From Sphingomicrobium sediminis (GTDB lineage Bacteria; Pseudomonadota; Alphaproteobacteria; Sphingomonadales; Sphingomonadaceae), in assembly GCF_023805295.1 (NCBI RefSeq), contig NZ_JAMSHT010000001.1:682001-746000 (forward strand): a stretch of DNA of 64,000 bases, read 5' to 3'. The position numbers were made by a program, and so were the translations under genes. Below are positions 11,308-21,896 of the stretch, in pieces (position 1 is the stretch's first letter; every line of letters starts with the position of its first letter). Under the pieces are notes generated by a model. It was not told where the DNA came from, did not search any database, and saw only the letters and a program-made list of their open reading frames with translations.

Positions 11308-12201
11308 TTGGATTATGCCATCGAAACAACCGCGCTGACCAAGAGGTTCGGCAAGCAAATTGCGGTTAATGACGTCGATCTGAAGGTGCCGAATGGCGCA
11401 ATTTTCGGCTTTTTGGGCTCAAACGGTGCGGGCAAGTCGACCAGCGTGCGCATGATCCTGGGGCTCAGCCGTCCCACATCGGGTCAGATCCGCTTGTTCG
11501 GCGAAAAGCTGCAGCACAAGAAACGCCCCCTGATCGGCGCCATGGCCGACAGTCCGGGCGGCGCCTTCTATGATCATCTGAGCGCGCGCGACAATTTGCG
11601 TGTCGTCGCGACTTCGCTCGGCATTACCGAGAATGTCGATGCCTTGCTCGAGACGGTCGGACTCAGCCACGCAGCCTCGAAAAAGGTACGCGCCTTCTCG
11701 ACCGGCATGCGACAGCGTCTTGGTATCGCCCGCGCACTCATCGGCAGTCCGCCGCTTGTCATTCTCGATGAACCGCTGAACGGCCTCGACCCCGAAGGTA
11801 TTCGCGAGATGCGCCAGCTGATCCGGACGCTGGCCGAGGGGCGTACACTCATCATCTGCTCGCACCTACTCGGCGAAATCGAACTCGTTGCCAGCCATAT
11901 CGCACTCTTGTCCGAGGGCCGGCTCGTGCACCAGGGCCCCCTCGCCGATCTGGCCACCGGTCCGCCCAAGCTCGACATCGAAGCGCGCGGCGACCAGGTC
12001 GCTGCATTGCTGAAGGCCATGTCCACGGAGATCGAACAGATCGAAGGCGATCGTTATCGACTGACGCTTGGCAATCACGACCCGGCCGCGATCAACAGAA
12101 AGCTGGTCGAAAGCGGCGCGGAGGTGAGCGCCCTCACCCCGTATCGCTTCAGTCTCGAAGAATTCTACCACCACCAGATCGGGAGCGCGCACCATGGTTG
12201 A
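11308..12201 (+). CDS. ABC transporter ATP-binding protein
   Basis: 297-residue ATPase: Walker A GSNGAGKS (37-44), signature STGMRQ (131-136), Walker B VILDEP (151-156), switch His186. The C-terminal ~90 residues form the extra domain common in ABC-2 exporters of the bacitracin/lantibiotic-resistance type. The start is TTG, chosen because AAGGGG lies 7 bases upstream and MDYAIETTALTKRFG is the normal family N-terminus. It overlaps the permease gene by 8 bases. Substrate unknown; an export or self-protection role is likely. Confidence 0.88.
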   Translation: MDYAIETTALTKRFGKQIAVNDVDLKVPNGAIFGFLGSNGAGKSTSVRMILGLSRPTSGQIRLFGEKLQHKKRPLIGAMADSPGGAFYDHLSARDNLRVVATSLGITENVDALLETVGLSHAASKKVRAFSTGMRQRLGIARALIGSPPLVILDEPLNGLDPEGIREMRQLIRTLAEGRTLIICSHLLGEIELVASHIALLSEGRLVHQGPLADLATGPPKLDIEARGDQVAALLKAMSTEIEQIEGDRYRLTLGNHDPAAINRKLVESGAEVSALTPYRFSLEEFYHHQIGSAHHG

Positions 12202-12931
12202 TCATGTCGCGACCACCACCCTCGGCCTCATCAAGGCGGAGATCATGAAATTGCGCGGTTCGCTCGTCGTCTGGCTGAGCGTCGCGGTGCCTGGGCTCGT
12301 CCTGCTGCTCGGCCTGCTTGCCTTGCTTAACGACGCCACGCAGGCCGAGATGTTCATGATCGGCACGGCCTCGCTGTGGGCCTATGCCATGCTGCCATTG
12401 GGAACGATGGCGCTCACCGTCGTTCTTGCCCAGATCGAGCATGGGGCCAGGGCGTGGGATCCACTGCTTTCTTTGCCGGGTACACGCCGTCGTATCTTTA
12501 TCATCAAGCTGACCGCCGCCGCCTTGGTGCTCGGTCTCTGGACACTGACGCTCGGTATCGGCGTCACGATCCTCGCGACCATTTTCGATGTGCGCGTACC
12601 GCCGGAACTCCTCAGCATGCTGCCGGGCGGCTCCTATGAGGCGATCCTGGCGCGGATGTGGGGCGCGAGCCTCTTCATGCTGGTGGTCCAGTACGGCCTC
12701 GCGCTCTATTTCCGCAGTTTTGTCCCGCCCCTCCTGTTCGGGGTCGGCGGGATCATCTTCGCGGTCGGCGCGACCAGCACCAAATGGGGAATCTATTTTC
12801 CGTGGCTGCTACCTACCAACCAGCTGGCGAGCGAGCATGCGCGGGCGGACTTTGCCCTGTGGCTCGGTCTCGGTGGCGCAGTCGTCTGCGCCGCCATCCT
12901 GCAATGGCTGATGGCGCGGCGTGAATGGTAG
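12194..12931 (+). CDS. ABC-2 type transporter permease
   Basis: 245 residues with about six membrane helices, beginning at LVVWLSVAVPGLVLLLGLLA and ending AVVCAAILQWLMARREW. The ILAQIEHGARAWDPLLSLP-like loop (VLAQIEHGARAWDPLLSLP near residue 78) is typical of the MutE/EpiE-like immunity permeases, where a loop Glu is conserved. Partner of the ATPase just upstream. Convergent with the chemotaxis gene, four bases apart. Confidence 0.82.
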   Translation: MVDHVATTTLGLIKAEIMKLRGSLVVWLSVAVPGLVLLLGLLALLNDATQAEMFMIGTASLWAYAMLPLGTMALTVVLAQIEHGARAWDPLLSLPGTRRRIFIIKLTAAALVLGLWTLTLGIGVTILATIFDVRVPPELLSMLPGGSYEAILARMWGASLFMLVVQYGLALYFRSFVPPLLFGVGGIIFAVGATSTKWGIYFPWLLPTNQLASEHARADFALWLGLGGAVVCAAILQWLMARREW

Positions 12932-12935
12932 CGGG

Positions 12936-14342
12936 TTAGACCGCTACTGTATCGTCGCGATAGGCGAGTTCGTAATTGCCCCAGCGCTTCCCCTTGAAGG
13001 ACAGGGGAATGTAGACATTCTTCACCGCCACGCTCTCGTCGCCGCGTTCCATGCGGTAGGTGAGCAAGGTGGCGCTCTCGCGATTGTGCGCGAAGCGGGT
13101 CTGGTCGTCGATAAGGATGCGACCGTCGCGGCAATTGGCGTCGTTCCAAACGGGATCGTCGCCGGGCTTTTGCGAGCGGCTCGACATGTGCGTCGGCAGG
13201 TGACCGTTGGGATCGCCGATGGTCGTGCCGATGATGCGGTTATCCTGTGCGCAGACCTCGTCGAGGATGGGCTGGATAACGCGGTTGGCCGTGTCGCAAA
13301 AATCGCTGTCATATTGCGGTGGGTTTGAGCCCGGGCGCTCGCGATAATTGCGGTCGAAGACCTGGTCGACCGTGACGTTGCCAGCATCGATCTCGGCTTC
13401 GACGAGGCGGGTGATGCGCGCAGCGATTTCGTTGGCCTTGATGAGCATCGGCGTATCGTCGATCTCGGCACCCGAATTGGCGAGCGTGTTGAGCATCGAG
13501 CCGGTCATCAGTTCGAGATGCGACAGACGCTTCTGCGCCTGCACCAGTTCGCCATTATTGTCGCGGGCACCGGCGGCAAAGTCGCCAAGGCCGGCGCGGA
13601 CACGGTCGACGCTGGTCTGGATAAGGTTGGTCGACTGGGCGATGCCTTCGGACTGGGCATCCACCATGCCGACGATTTCGGAAACTTCGCGCACGGTCTC
13701 GCTGATGCGGCCGATCCCGGCCTGCGCATCGCGGCTGCGTTCGACGCCGCTGGTGATCTCGCTGGTGACCGCATTGGCCTCGCGGGTCAGTTCGCCCAGC
13801 GTCGTGGCAATCTCGCCCGTCGCATTGCGTGTATCGTGGGCAAGCTTCTTCACTTCGGCGGCAACGACCGCGAAGCTGCGACCGGCATCACCGGCCCGGG
13901 CGGCTTCGATCGTCGCGTTGAGGGCCAGCATGTTGGTCTTGCGGGCAATACCTTCGATGGTTGCCGAGACATTCTGGACCTGGTTCATCGCGCTGGCGAA
14001 CCCCGCCATGCGCTCGCCAAGCTTCACGACCAGTTCGGTCAGTTCCTTGAAGCCGGTAATCGTGCCGTCGATTGCGGCGCGGCCATTGTCGAGCTTGGTC
14101 TTGGCCTGTTCGGCCAGCAAGCGCGCTTCATCGGTCGAGTCGGAAACGCGGGCCTGGTCGGCCAGCAGGCGCTCGGTAACGTCTTCCAGATCGTCGAGCG
14201 TCTTTAGGCTTTCGCTAATGCGGCCCGCGACGGCCTCCACGTAACCGGCGACATCGCTGCATTCGAGACTGAGCGACCCGCAGTCGCGCGCCACTGCACG
14301 GATTGCGTTTTCCGTGACTTCTTCGATACCCTGGGTTGCCAT
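12936..14342 (-). CDS. Soluble methyl-accepting chemotaxis protein, C-terminal sensor domain
   Basis: 468 residues without signal peptide or membrane segment, so cytosolic. The coiled-coil signalling region comes first, with the hairpin tip [21 protein letters not shown] at about 131-151. A C-terminal sensory region follows, from about residue 310 ([52 protein letters not shown]), a Cache-like unit known from alphaproteobacterial receptors. Order is thus signalling-then-sensor, reversed from textbook receptors. No chemotaxis operon is nearby. A GGGGAAAGGGG run precedes the ATG. Confidence 0.88.
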   Translation of the reverse strand: MATQGIEEVTENAIRAVARDCGSLSLECSDVAGYVEAVAGRISESLKTLDDLEDVTERLLADQARVSDSTDEARLLAEQAKTKLDNGRAAIDGTITGFKELTELVVKLGERMAGFASAMNQVQNVSATIEGIARKTNMLALNATIEAARAGDAGRSFAVVAAEVKKLAHDTRNATGEIATTLGELTREANAVTSEITSGVERSRDAQAGIGRISETVREVSEIVGMVDAQSEGIAQSTNLIQTSVDRVRAGLGDFAAGARDNNGELVQAQKRLSHLELMTGSMLNTLANSGAEIDDTPMLIKANEIAARITRLVEAEIDAGNVTVDQVFDRNYRERPGSNPPQYDSDFCDTANRVIQPILDEVCAQDNRIIGTTIGDPNGHLPTHMSSRSQKPGDDPVWNDANCRDGRILIDDQTRFAHNRESATLLTYRMERGDESVAVKNVYIPLSFKGKRWGNYELAYRDDTVAV

Positions 14343-14455
14343 CTAGGCCCCTTTCCCCAATTCACCTCTTGTGGGCATTTACGGGGAATGGTCCTACTTT
14401 TTCGTTAACCAAGTCATTTACCCGACACAGACCGTCATTTCAGGATCACTTTTCG

Positions 14456-15637
14456 ATGTTCATCTCCTTCCTCGACCGCTTGCGCGCCGCCGGCATCCCG
14501 GCGAGCCTCAAGGAGCATCTGATGCTTCTGGAAGCGCTCGATCGGGAAGTGATCGAGGCCGATCCGACGCAATTCTACTATCTCGCCCGCGCGACCTACG
14601 TGCCCGACGAGAAGATGCTCGATCGTTTTGACCGGGTTTTCGCGGAGACATTCAAGGGTCTGACGCGCGCCGAGGGCGAGGATCTGGCCGTCGATCTGCC
14701 CGAAGAATGGTTGAAAGCCGTTGCCGAGCGCTTCTTCACCGAAGAGGAAATGGCCGAGATCAAGGCGCTGGGCGATTGGGACGAGATCATGGAAACGCTC
14801 AAGAAGCGGCTCCAAGAGCAGCAAGAGCGACATGAGGGCGGTTCCAAGTGGATTGGCACTGGCGGCACCTCCCCCTTCGGGCATGGCGGCTATAATCCGG
14901 CGGGCGTCCGGATCGGCGGCAAGGGCCAGCACGGGCGTGCCGTGAAGATCTGGGACAAGCGCCTGTTCAAGGATCTGGACGGCGATGTCGCTCTCGGCAC
15001 GCGCAATATCCAGGTCGCGCTCAAGCGCCTGCGCCGCTTCGCCCGAGAAGGCGCCGCCGAAGAGCTGGACATGAACCGCACGATCGACGGCACGGCGCGG
15101 CAGGGCTGGCTCGACGTCCAGATGCGGCCCGAACGACACAATGCAGTGAAACTGTTGCTCTTCCTCGATATTGGCGGATCGATGGACGCGCATGTCCGCC
15201 AGGTCGAAGAGCTATTCTCCGCTGCGCGCAGCGAGTTCAAGCATCTCGAGCATTATTACTTCCACAACTGCATCTACGAGGGCGTGTGGAAGGAGAACCG
15301 CCGTCGCTGGGACGGACAGACGCCGACTTTCGATGTGCTCCACAAATTCGGGCCCGATCACAAGGTCGTCATCGTCGGGGATGCCTCGATGAGCCCCTAC
15401 GAGATCACCCATCCGGGCGGCGCGATCGAGCATTATAACGAGGAATCCGGCGCGACCTGGATCCAGCGGCTCACCGATCAGTATAAGAGCGCGGTGTGGC
15501 TCAATCCGACGCCCGAGGGCTATTGGAACCACAGCTATTCGACGCGGCTGCTCAAGGAGCTGATGGATGATCGCATGTTCCCGTTGACTCTCGACGGGCT
15601 CGACGATGCGATGCGCGAATTGAGCCGCAAGCATTGA
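14456..15637 (+). CDS. von Willebrand factor A (CoxE-like) protein
   Basis: 393 residues. The N-terminus MFISFLDRLRAAGIPASLKE matches CoxE-like proteins; the C-terminal VWA domain has a metal-site motif LDIGGSMD (Asp238 to Ser242; Gly at the first Ser of the usual DxSxS), then GDASMSPYEI. Such proteins pair with MoxR ATPases, and one lies 3.9 kb upstream on the same strand. The start was chosen from AGGA 10 bases upstream and family length; an in-frame extension runs back to 14336 but looks unlike protein. Confidence 0.88.
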   Translation: MFISFLDRLRAAGIPASLKEHLMLLEALDREVIEADPTQFYYLARATYVPDEKMLDRFDRVFAETFKGLTRAEGEDLAVDLPEEWLKAVAERFFTEEEMAEIKALGDWDEIMETLKKRLQEQQERHEGGSKWIGTGGTSPFGHGGYNPAGVRIGGKGQHGRAVKIWDKRLFKDLDGDVALGTRNIQVALKRLRRFAREGAAEELDMNRTIDGTARQGWLDVQMRPERHNAVKLLLFLDIGGSMDAHVRQVEELFSAARSEFKHLEHYYFHNCIYEGVWKENRRRWDGQTPTFDVLHKFGPDHKVVIVGDASMSPYEITHPGGAIEHYNEESGATWIQRLTDQYKSAVWLNPTPEGYWNHSYSTRLLKELMDDRMFPLTLDGLDDAMRELSRKH

Positions 15638-16518
15638 GGCACAGCCGCTTCCACGCCGTTCGAGAGCGGGTCGAGACGCTGGCCCGCGTCCCAGGCCCGT
15701 ATGGCTGGGCGGTCGAATTTGCGGTATTCGTATTCAAGCAAGGATGGGCCTGCCTATTCGGGGCGCTGATGCTGTTCGGATTGCTGGCGAGCTTTCTCTT
15801 CTACCCCGACGACGCGCCGATCCATCGCTATGACGCGATCACCATCTACGCCGTCCTGATCCAGGTCGGGATGCTGGCCTTCAGGCTGGAAACGCCGCGC
15901 GAAGCGGTGGTCATCTTCATCTTCCACGTCGTCGGCACGGTCATGGAGCTGTTCAAGACGGCCGCCGGAAGCTGGGTTTATCCGGAGCCTGCCATCCTCA
16001 AGATTGGCGACGTGCCCCTCTTCTCCGGCTTCATGTATGCGGCGGTCGGCAGCTACATTGCCCGCTGCTGGCGCAGTTTCGATTTTCGGTTCACCGGTTA
16101 TCCGCCGCGCTGGACCAGCTTTGTGCTCGCCGCGCTCATTTACGTGAATTTCTTCGCGCATCACTGGACGGTCGACATTCGCTACGCCCTTTTTGCGCTC
16201 ACTGTCATTCTCTTCTGGCGGACCCGCATCCATTTCCGCGTGCTTCAGCAGCATCGCTGGATGCCGCTTTTGGTTGGTTGGCTCCTCGTGGCGCTCTTCA
16301 TCTGGTTTGCCGAAAATCTCGGCACCTTCGCGCGCGCCTGGACCTATCCCAATCAGGATGAAGGTTGGCAGATGGTCAGCCTCGCCAAGCTTGGCAGCTG
16401 GTACCTGCTCATGATCATCAGCTTCGTGCTGGTGACGCTGGTCAGTCCGATCTGCGGGATCAGTAAATCAGGTGAGGACGACGCGCCTCGACCCATGCCG
16501 CCTCGTCCGGACGCGTGA
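15634..16518 (+). CDS. DUF817 family membrane protein
   Basis: 294 residues, about eight membrane helices, with the DUF817 features VFVFKQGWACLFGALML, GSWVYPEPAILKIGDVPLFS and GFMYAAVGSYIARCWR. The start TTG overlaps the stop of the VWA gene (TTGA), so translation is probably coupled. The C-terminal 59 bases overlap the convergent NamZ gene. Function of the family is unknown. Confidence 0.82.
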   Translation: MRHSRFHAVRERVETLARVPGPYGWAVEFAVFVFKQGWACLFGALMLFGLLASFLFYPDDAPIHRYDAITIYAVLIQVGMLAFRLETPREAVVIFIFHVVGTVMELFKTAAGSWVYPEPAILKIGDVPLFSGFMYAAVGSYIARCWRSFDFRFTGYPPRWTSFVLAALIYVNFFAHHWTVDIRYALFALTVILFWRTRIHFRVLQQHRWMPLLVGWLLVALFIWFAENLGTFARAWTYPNQDEGWQMVSLAKLGSWYLLMIISFVLVTLVSPICGISKSGEDDAPRPMPPRPDA

Positions 16519-17662
16519 GCGCATCGAGGTCGCCTGGCTCGGCACCTGCATCGTCGACCCATTCGCGCAAAGCCGGTCCGCCGTTGATGATGTCGATGGC
16601 AAGATGGCCGCTCGTATACTCGTAGCCGAAGTCCATGCCGCGCCAGATTTCATAGTCGGAATAGAGCGAACGGACCGCCTTGAAGGCCAGCGCCTGCAGC
16701 CGCCACGGCTTGAATGCCTCATGATCGTAGAAGCCGCCCTCGGCATGGATATGCACGCCGTGGCAAAGCTTGCCGACATGTTTGTGGAAGGTCGGTTCGA
16801 ACCAGATCTCACGCAGTTTACAGCCTTCCAGCCATTGTGGCGCCAATCGCTCCATCTCGGCCATGACCTTGCGCGCATCCAAATCAGGCGCACCGAACAG
16901 CTCCAGCGGGCGGGTCGTCCCCCTGCCCTCGCTCAACGTCGCGCCTTCCAGCATGACCGTGCCGGCATAGGCCCGCGCCATGTTGAGATTGGCCGCATTG
17001 GGCGACGGATTGATCCAGAGACGATCCTCGGGCCATCCAAAGCCCGGGCCGGCATCAGGCGCGTAGCCGGTCATCTCGATGACGCGATAATCGACGTCGA
17101 GACTGAAGTGGTCGATGAACCAATGACCAAGCTCGCCCAAGGTCAGGCCGTGGCGCATGGGGATCGGGCCGGCCCCGACGAAGCTCTCATAGCCCGGCCG
17201 CAGCGTCAGCCCCTCGACCGGTCGTCCTGCCGGATTGGGGCGGTCGAGAACCCAGACTTCCTTGCCATGCTCCGCCGCCGCTTCGAGCAAATAGAGCAAG
17301 GTGGTGATGAAGGTGTAGATGCGACAGCCCAAGTCCTGCAGGTCGATCAGCACCACGTCGAACGTGTGCATCGACTGATCCGTCGGACGGCGCACCTCGC
17401 CATACAGGCTGAAGACGGGGATGCCGAGAACCGCATCGGTCTCGTCCTGCGTCTCCACCATATTGTCCTGCTTGTCACCCTTGATGCCGTGCTGCGGCCC
17501 GAAGGCGGCGGTCAGCTGGATGTCGTCGAGCGCGGCCAGCGCATCCATGCTGTGCGTCAGGTCTGCGGTCAGCGAGGCAGGATGCGCGCACAATGCCACG
17601 CGCCTGCCATGCAGGGCCTCACGCAGTTCGGGCTCGGCGAGCAGCCGGTCGATGCCCATCAT
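16460..17662 (-). CDS. namZ: NamZ-type exo-beta-N-acetylmuramidase (DUF1343)
   Basis: About 400 residues. Family motifs seen: AFGPQHGIKGDKQDN, FSLYGEVRRPT, VLIDLQDLGCRIYTF, WVLDRPNPAGRP, LSEGRGTTRPLELFGAP. Characterised NamZ proteins remove terminal MurNAc from peptidoglycan strands. Two differences: no signal peptide (the N-terminus is [19 protein letters not shown]), so it appears cytoplasmic, and PQHG replaces the PEHG that many relatives carry. The ATG overlaps the DOMON-like gene's stop (TGATG). With amgK and murU elsewhere in the window it may feed MurNAc recycling. Confidence 0.85.
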   Translation of the reverse strand: MMGIDRLLAEPELREALHGRRVALCAHPASLTADLTHSMDALAALDDIQLTAAFGPQHGIKGDKQDNMVETQDETDAVLGIPVFSLYGEVRRPTDQSMHTFDVVLIDLQDLGCRIYTFITTLLYLLEAAAEHGKEVWVLDRPNPAGRPVEGLTLRPGYESFVGAGPIPMRHGLTLGELGHWFIDHFSLDVDYRVIEMTGYAPDAGPGFGWPEDRLWINPSPNAANLNMARAYAGTVMLEGATLSEGRGTTRPLELFGAPDLDARKVMAEMERLAPQWLEGCKLREIWFEPTFHKHVGKLCHGVHIHAEGGFYDHEAFKPWRLQALAFKAVRSLYSDYEIWRGMDFGYEYTSGHLAIDIINGGPALREWVDDAGAEPGDLDALTRPDEAAWVEARRPHLIY

Positions 17663-18177
17663 CAATAGTCGTCTCCCGAAAGGGCGAAACATGCCTCGTT
17701 ATGGAAATCCGCTTTGCCGGGCGGATGTTTCACCGCCCAGAAGCTCTTGGTGCCGTCCTGCTCCTCGACGATCACCGACAGGCCGATGTCGTGGCCGGCC
17801 AGTCCCTGCCCCATCACCCGCGCGCTCAGCGTGTAGCCGTCTTCGACGCGCGCCGTCACGATCGAGCAGCGATTGGGCAGGTTGGAGCGGGCATGGCGAT
17901 AGCTGCCGAACCGATAGGCCGACCAGCGGCCGTCCGGAGCGAAATTATACTCGCGATAGCCGACATTGCCGTGCCGCAGGAACATCTCGAAACAGGTCGA
18001 GCGCCACAGGCGATCCTCGCGCCGAAGCGTGCCCATTTCGGGAAGCTTGATGCGATCCAGGTCGCCATCGAGATGGTAGGCCAGCGCCACACCCTCCTCA
18101 TCGCCACGAAGGTCCACCGAGATGCCGCGCACGGCGTCGGTCGGGTGATCGGGATGGGCAGTGAGGGCAATCGGCAT
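17662..18177 (-). CDS. DOMON-like domain protein
   Basis: 171 residues, beta-rich, no signal peptide. The pattern [48 protein letters not shown] and a closing DFHNEACF stretch fits the DOMON-like family found in sphingomonads and cyanobacteria, often sugar- or heme-binding-like folds of unknown role. First gene of a two-gene unit with the NamZ gene, which suggests a related task. Confidence 0.7.
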   Translation of the reverse strand: MPIALTAHPDHPTDAVRGISVDLRGDEEGVALAYHLDGDLDRIKLPEMGTLRREDRLWRSTCFEMFLRHGNVGYREYNFAPDGRWSAYRFGSYRHARSNLPNRCSIVTARVEDGYTLSARVMGQGLAGHDIGLSVIVEEQDGTKSFWAVKHPPGKADFHNEACFALSGDDY

Positions 18178-18248
18178 CGTGGCGCAGTGAATGGCCCGCG
18201 CGGCTTATGGTGGCAAGGGGCGAAACGTGCTGCTATCGGCTCTTTCCC

Positions 18249-19475
18249 ATGACGACCTACAAAAGCGACCTGCTGCAGATTCTCTCGACCCGGGATTACA
18301 TCCACCAGACCACCGATGCGGAAGGTCTGGACGAGCTCGCATCGAAGGAAGTGGTGACCGGCTATGTCGGGTTCGACGCGACCGCGCCGAGCCTGCATGT
18401 CGGCAGCCTCGTGCAGATCATGCTGTTGAAGCGGCTCCAGCAGGCCGGGCATCGCCCCATCGTCGTGATGGGCGGCGGGACGACCAAGGTCGGCGACCCT
18501 TCGGGCAAGGATGAAAGTCGCAAGCTCCTCACCCCCGACCTCATCCAGCAGAATATCGCTGGCATCCGTAAGGTCTTCGAGCGCTTCCTCGACTTCGATG
18601 ATCCGAAGACCGGCGCCATCATGGTCGATAATGACGAGTGGCTGGGCGACCTCAACTATCTCGACCTGCTGCGAGATGTCGGGCCGCATTTCACGATCAA
18701 CCGGATGATGACTTTCGACAGCGTGAAGCTGCGACTCGACCGCGAGCAGCCGCTCACCTTCCTCGAATTCAACTATATGATCTTGCAGGCGTACGACTTC
18801 CGTGAACTGAATGCGCGCTATGGCTGCCGCTTGCAGATGGGCGGGTCGGACCAGTGGGGCAATATCGTCAACGGGATAGAGCTGACGCGGCGCATGGGCG
18901 GCGAGGACGAATTGTTCGGCGTCACCACCCCGCTCATCACAACGGCCGATGGCAAGAAGATGGGCAAAACCGCCGCCGGCGCGGTCTGGCTCAATGCCGA
19001 CCAGTTGAGCCCCTATGATTACTGGCAGTTCTGGCGGAATACCGCCGATGCCGACGTCATCAAGTTCATGAAGCTCTTCACCGATATCGAGCTTGGCGAG
19101 ATTGACCGCTACGCGCAGCTCGAAGGCCAGGAGATCAACGAGGCGAAGATCGCGCTCGCCAATGCGACGACCGCGGTGCTGCATGGCGAGGAGGCGGCCA
19201 AGGAGGCGGCAGAGACCGCGCGTAAGACGTTCGAAGAAGGTGCAAGCGACGACAATCTGCCGAGCCTATCTACTGGCGGCGAAATCGGCGTGCTGGCCGC
19301 GCTGACCGGCCTCGGCTTCTGCGCATCGAATGGCGAGGCCAAGCGCAAGATCAAGGAAGGCGCGGTAAAGCTGGACGACCAGCCCGTAAGCGATCCGCAG
19401 CTATTGGTGACGGTGGCCGGCGATCCGGTGAAGATCAGCCTCGGCAAGAAGAAGCATGGCCTGCTGACGGCCTAG
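18249..19475 (+). CDS. tyrS: Tyrosyl-tRNA synthetase
   Basis: Charges tRNA-Tyr. 408 residues: class I HIGH-like motif HVGS at 50-53, KMSKS-like KKMGKT from residue 236, and a C-terminal S4 RNA-binding domain (from about residue 345: [19 protein letters not shown]). [20 protein letters not shown] is the usual start. Convergent with recG, overlapping four bases. Confidence 0.97.
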   Translation: MTTYKSDLLQILSTRDYIHQTTDAEGLDELASKEVVTGYVGFDATAPSLHVGSLVQIMLLKRLQQAGHRPIVVMGGGTTKVGDPSGKDESRKLLTPDLIQQNIAGIRKVFERFLDFDDPKTGAIMVDNDEWLGDLNYLDLLRDVGPHFTINRMMTFDSVKLRLDREQPLTFLEFNYMILQAYDFRELNARYGCRLQMGGSDQWGNIVNGIELTRRMGGEDELFGVTTPLITTADGKKMGKTAAGAVWLNADQLSPYDYWQFWRNTADADVIKFMKLFTDIELGEIDRYAQLEGQEINEAKIALANATTAVLHGEEAAKEAAETARKTFEEGASDDNLPSLSTGGEIGVLAALTGLGFCASNGEAKRKIKEGAVKLDDQPVSDPQLLVTVAGDPVKISLGKKKHGLLTA

Positions 19476-21514
19476 CCGCCCTTCAGCAATCCCACCGCCG
19501 CATCGCGTTCGAAGAGGTACAGGCACACACGTGCCGCCTGACCGCGCTCGCTGTCCAATCCACCATCGCGGCCGAGGAGCAATCGCGCATCGGCCTGCGC
19601 TGCAGGTGCAAGGCGGGTGATGTCCTCGGGTTCGGCGAGGCGGAAGACATGGTCACCCGATTGACGCGTGCCGAGGATTTCGCCGGGGCCGCGCAGGCGG
19701 AGATCTTCCTCGGCGATGCGGAAGCCGTCATTGGTCTCGCGCATCAGCGCCAGCCTTGCCCGCGCCGTTTCCGACAAATTCGATCCGCGCAGCAACAGGC
19801 AGCGGGACTTGGCCTCGCCGCGGCCCACGCGCCCACGCAGCTGGTGCAATTGCGCAAGGCCGAAATTCTCCGCGCTCTCGATAATCATCAGCGAGGCATT
19901 GGGCACATCCACGCCAACTTCGATCACGGTCGTCGCGACGAGGACAGCTAGGTCCCCGCGCGCAAAGCGCTCCATGACTGCATCCTTCTCCTCACCCTTC
20001 ATGCGGCCGTGGACGAGGCCGACTTTGTCCCCCAATCGCGCCTTCAGCGCCGCCGCGCGATCTTCGGCCGCGGTCGCGTCGATCTTGTCGGATTCCTCGA
20101 CAAGCGGGCACACCCAATAGGCCTGTCCGCCGGCTTCGACATGGCGCTCCAGACCTGCAACGACGTCGCCGAGACGCTCTTCGGCGACGACAAGCGTATC
20201 GATCGGCTTGCGCCCCGGGGGAAGCTCGTCGATCTGGCTGACCTCCATCTCGCCATATTGGGTCAGGGTCAGCGTGCGGGGGATCGGGGTCGCGGTCATC
20301 GCGAGCAAATGAGGCGGACGCTTCCCCTTCTCGCTCAGCATCAAGCGCTGCGACACGCCGAAGCGATGCTGTTCGTCCACCACGACAAGGCCGAGATCCT
20401 TGTAGGCGACGGCCTGCTGGAAGATGGCGTGGGTGCCGACCAGGATATGGATCGATCCGTCCTGTAGCCCCATCAATGTGCTCTCGCGGACTTTTCCTTT
20501 GTCGCGTCCCGTCAGAATGGCGACGTTCACGCCGATCGGGTCGCACAGCCGCTTGAGGCCGTCATAATGCTGGCGCGCTAGGATTTCCGTTGGGGCAAGC
20601 ATTGCCGCCTGCGCGCCCGCCTCGACTGCTTCCAACATCGCCAACAGCGCCACCAGCGTCTTGCCCGACCCGACGTCACCCTGCAGCAGGCGCAGCATCG
20701 GCCGCTCCTGTGCCATATCGCCCTTGATCTCGGACACGCAGCGCGCCTGCGCACCGGTCAACTCGAACGGCAAATCGAGCTTGGCCGACAGGCTGCCGTC
20801 TCCCTCAAGAGGGCGGGTCGCGCGCCGCCGCGCTGACTGGCGGATCAGGAGCAGCGTAAGCTGGTTGGCGAAAATCTCGTCATAGGCGAGCCGGTGCCGG
20901 GCCGCCGTGGCATCGACGCTTTCATGCGCCGCATCGAGCGCCTGCTTCCAGTCCGGAAACTCCCGCTCCGACTTGACCGAAGGCTCGATCCATTCAGGCA
21001 GTTCGGGTGCGCGATCCAGCACCTGCTTTGCCAAATCGCGCATCCGCTTGTTGGTGAGCCCCTCGGACAAGGGATAGACCGGCTCACGCAGCGGCGGATC
21101 GGCATCGACCACGTCGGGATGCACCATCTGCAGCTGGTCGCCATAGGCATCGAGCTTGCCCGAGATGCGCTTGGCCTCGCCGAGCGGCAGCTGCTTTTTC
21201 GCCCAGCCCGGATTGTTGAAAAAAGTGAGCGCGACCATGTTGCCGTCCGTGTCCGCAGCATAGATACGCAGCGGCGCACGGCCTCGCCCATCGCGCAGAT
21301 CCATGGGCGTCAGCGTAATGACGACGCGCTGGCCGACCAGGTGATGCCCTAGCCGGTTCGTCGCGATCCGCTGGATCATGCCGGTGGGAAGATGGAATGC
21401 CATATCGACCGCGCGCGTCAGCTTGAGTTTCGCCAACGCCTTGGCGATCTTGGGCCCCACCCCGTCCAGCGCCTCGGTCTCGGCGAACAATGGCTGAAGA
21501 ATTTCCGGTCGCAT
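19472..21514 (-). CDS. recG: ATP-dependent DNA helicase RecG
   Basis: Remodels stalled forks and branched recombination intermediates. 680 residues: wedge/OB domain at the N-terminus ([15 protein letters not shown]), helicase motif I GDVGSGKT, motif [19 protein letters not shown], and motif [11 protein letters not shown]. Full length. Diverges from sdhE, separated by about 90 bases. Confidence 0.97.
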   Translation of the reverse strand: MRPEILQPLFAETEALDGVGPKIAKALAKLKLTRAVDMAFHLPTGMIQRIATNRLGHHLVGQRVVITLTPMDLRDGRGRAPLRIYAADTDGNMVALTFFNNPGWAKKQLPLGEAKRISGKLDAYGDQLQMVHPDVVDADPPLREPVYPLSEGLTNKRMRDLAKQVLDRAPELPEWIEPSVKSEREFPDWKQALDAAHESVDATAARHRLAYDEIFANQLTLLLIRQSARRRATRPLEGDGSLSAKLDLPFELTGAQARCVSEIKGDMAQERPMLRLLQGDVGSGKTLVALLAMLEAVEAGAQAAMLAPTEILARQHYDGLKRLCDPIGVNVAILTGRDKGKVRESTLMGLQDGSIHILVGTHAIFQQAVAYKDLGLVVVDEQHRFGVSQRLMLSEKGKRPPHLLAMTATPIPRTLTLTQYGEMEVSQIDELPPGRKPIDTLVVAEERLGDVVAGLERHVEAGGQAYWVCPLVEESDKIDATAAEDRAAALKARLGDKVGLVHGRMKGEEKDAVMERFARGDLAVLVATTVIEVGVDVPNASLMIIESAENFGLAQLHQLRGRVGRGEAKSRCLLLRGSNLSETARARLALMRETNDGFRIAEEDLRLRGPGEILGTRQSGDHVFRLAEPEDITRLAPAAQADARLLLGRDGGLDSERGQAARVCLYLFERDAAVGLLKGG

Positions 21515-21605
21515 GCTTTGGTCTGCCTAGCGAAAAGGAACGCGCGCGCCTACATGGCGATTACATCAATGACCCTGCGCGGAAATCCGGGCGGGGCGCA
21601 TAGCT

Positions 21606-21896
21606 ATGGAGCGTATTCAAATGGACGAGCGGCAGAAGCGGGACAAGCTGGGCGCCCTCAAATATCGCAGCCATCATCGCGGGACGCGCGAGGCCGACAT
21701 GATGATCGGCGGCTTCTTCGACCGCTACCAGGCCGAGTTCACCGAGGCCGATATGGACTGGTTCGACATGCTGCTCACCGAACAGGATGTGGACATCATG
21801 GCCTGGGCGATCGGTACTGCCGAGGCGCCGGTGCGCTATCGCGGCCCCATGCTCGACAAGCTCCAGAAGCTCGATTTCATCAGGATTGCCCGTTGA
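21606..21896 (+). CDS. sdhE: Succinate dehydrogenase assembly factor 2 (SdhE)
   Basis: Small helical protein that promotes flavin attachment to SdhA. 96 residues from the first ATG, or 91 from the ATG at 21621, which has GGAG 9 bases upstream. Family motifs: KYRSHHRGTREADMMIGGFF (the RGxxE/D flavinylation motif) and DMLLTEQDVDIMAW. Its stop overlaps the TTG start of mfd. Confidence 0.93.
   Translation: MERIQMDERQKRDKLGALKYRSHHRGTREADMMIGGFFDRYQAEFTEADMDWFDMLLTEQDVDIMAWAIGTAEAPVRYRGPMLDKLQKLDFIRIAR

Noticed and set aside
14400..14425. CtrA half-site (TTAACC) before the chemotaxis and VWA genes
   Set aside because: The second TTAA is missing at the right distance. Only a half-match, expected by chance.
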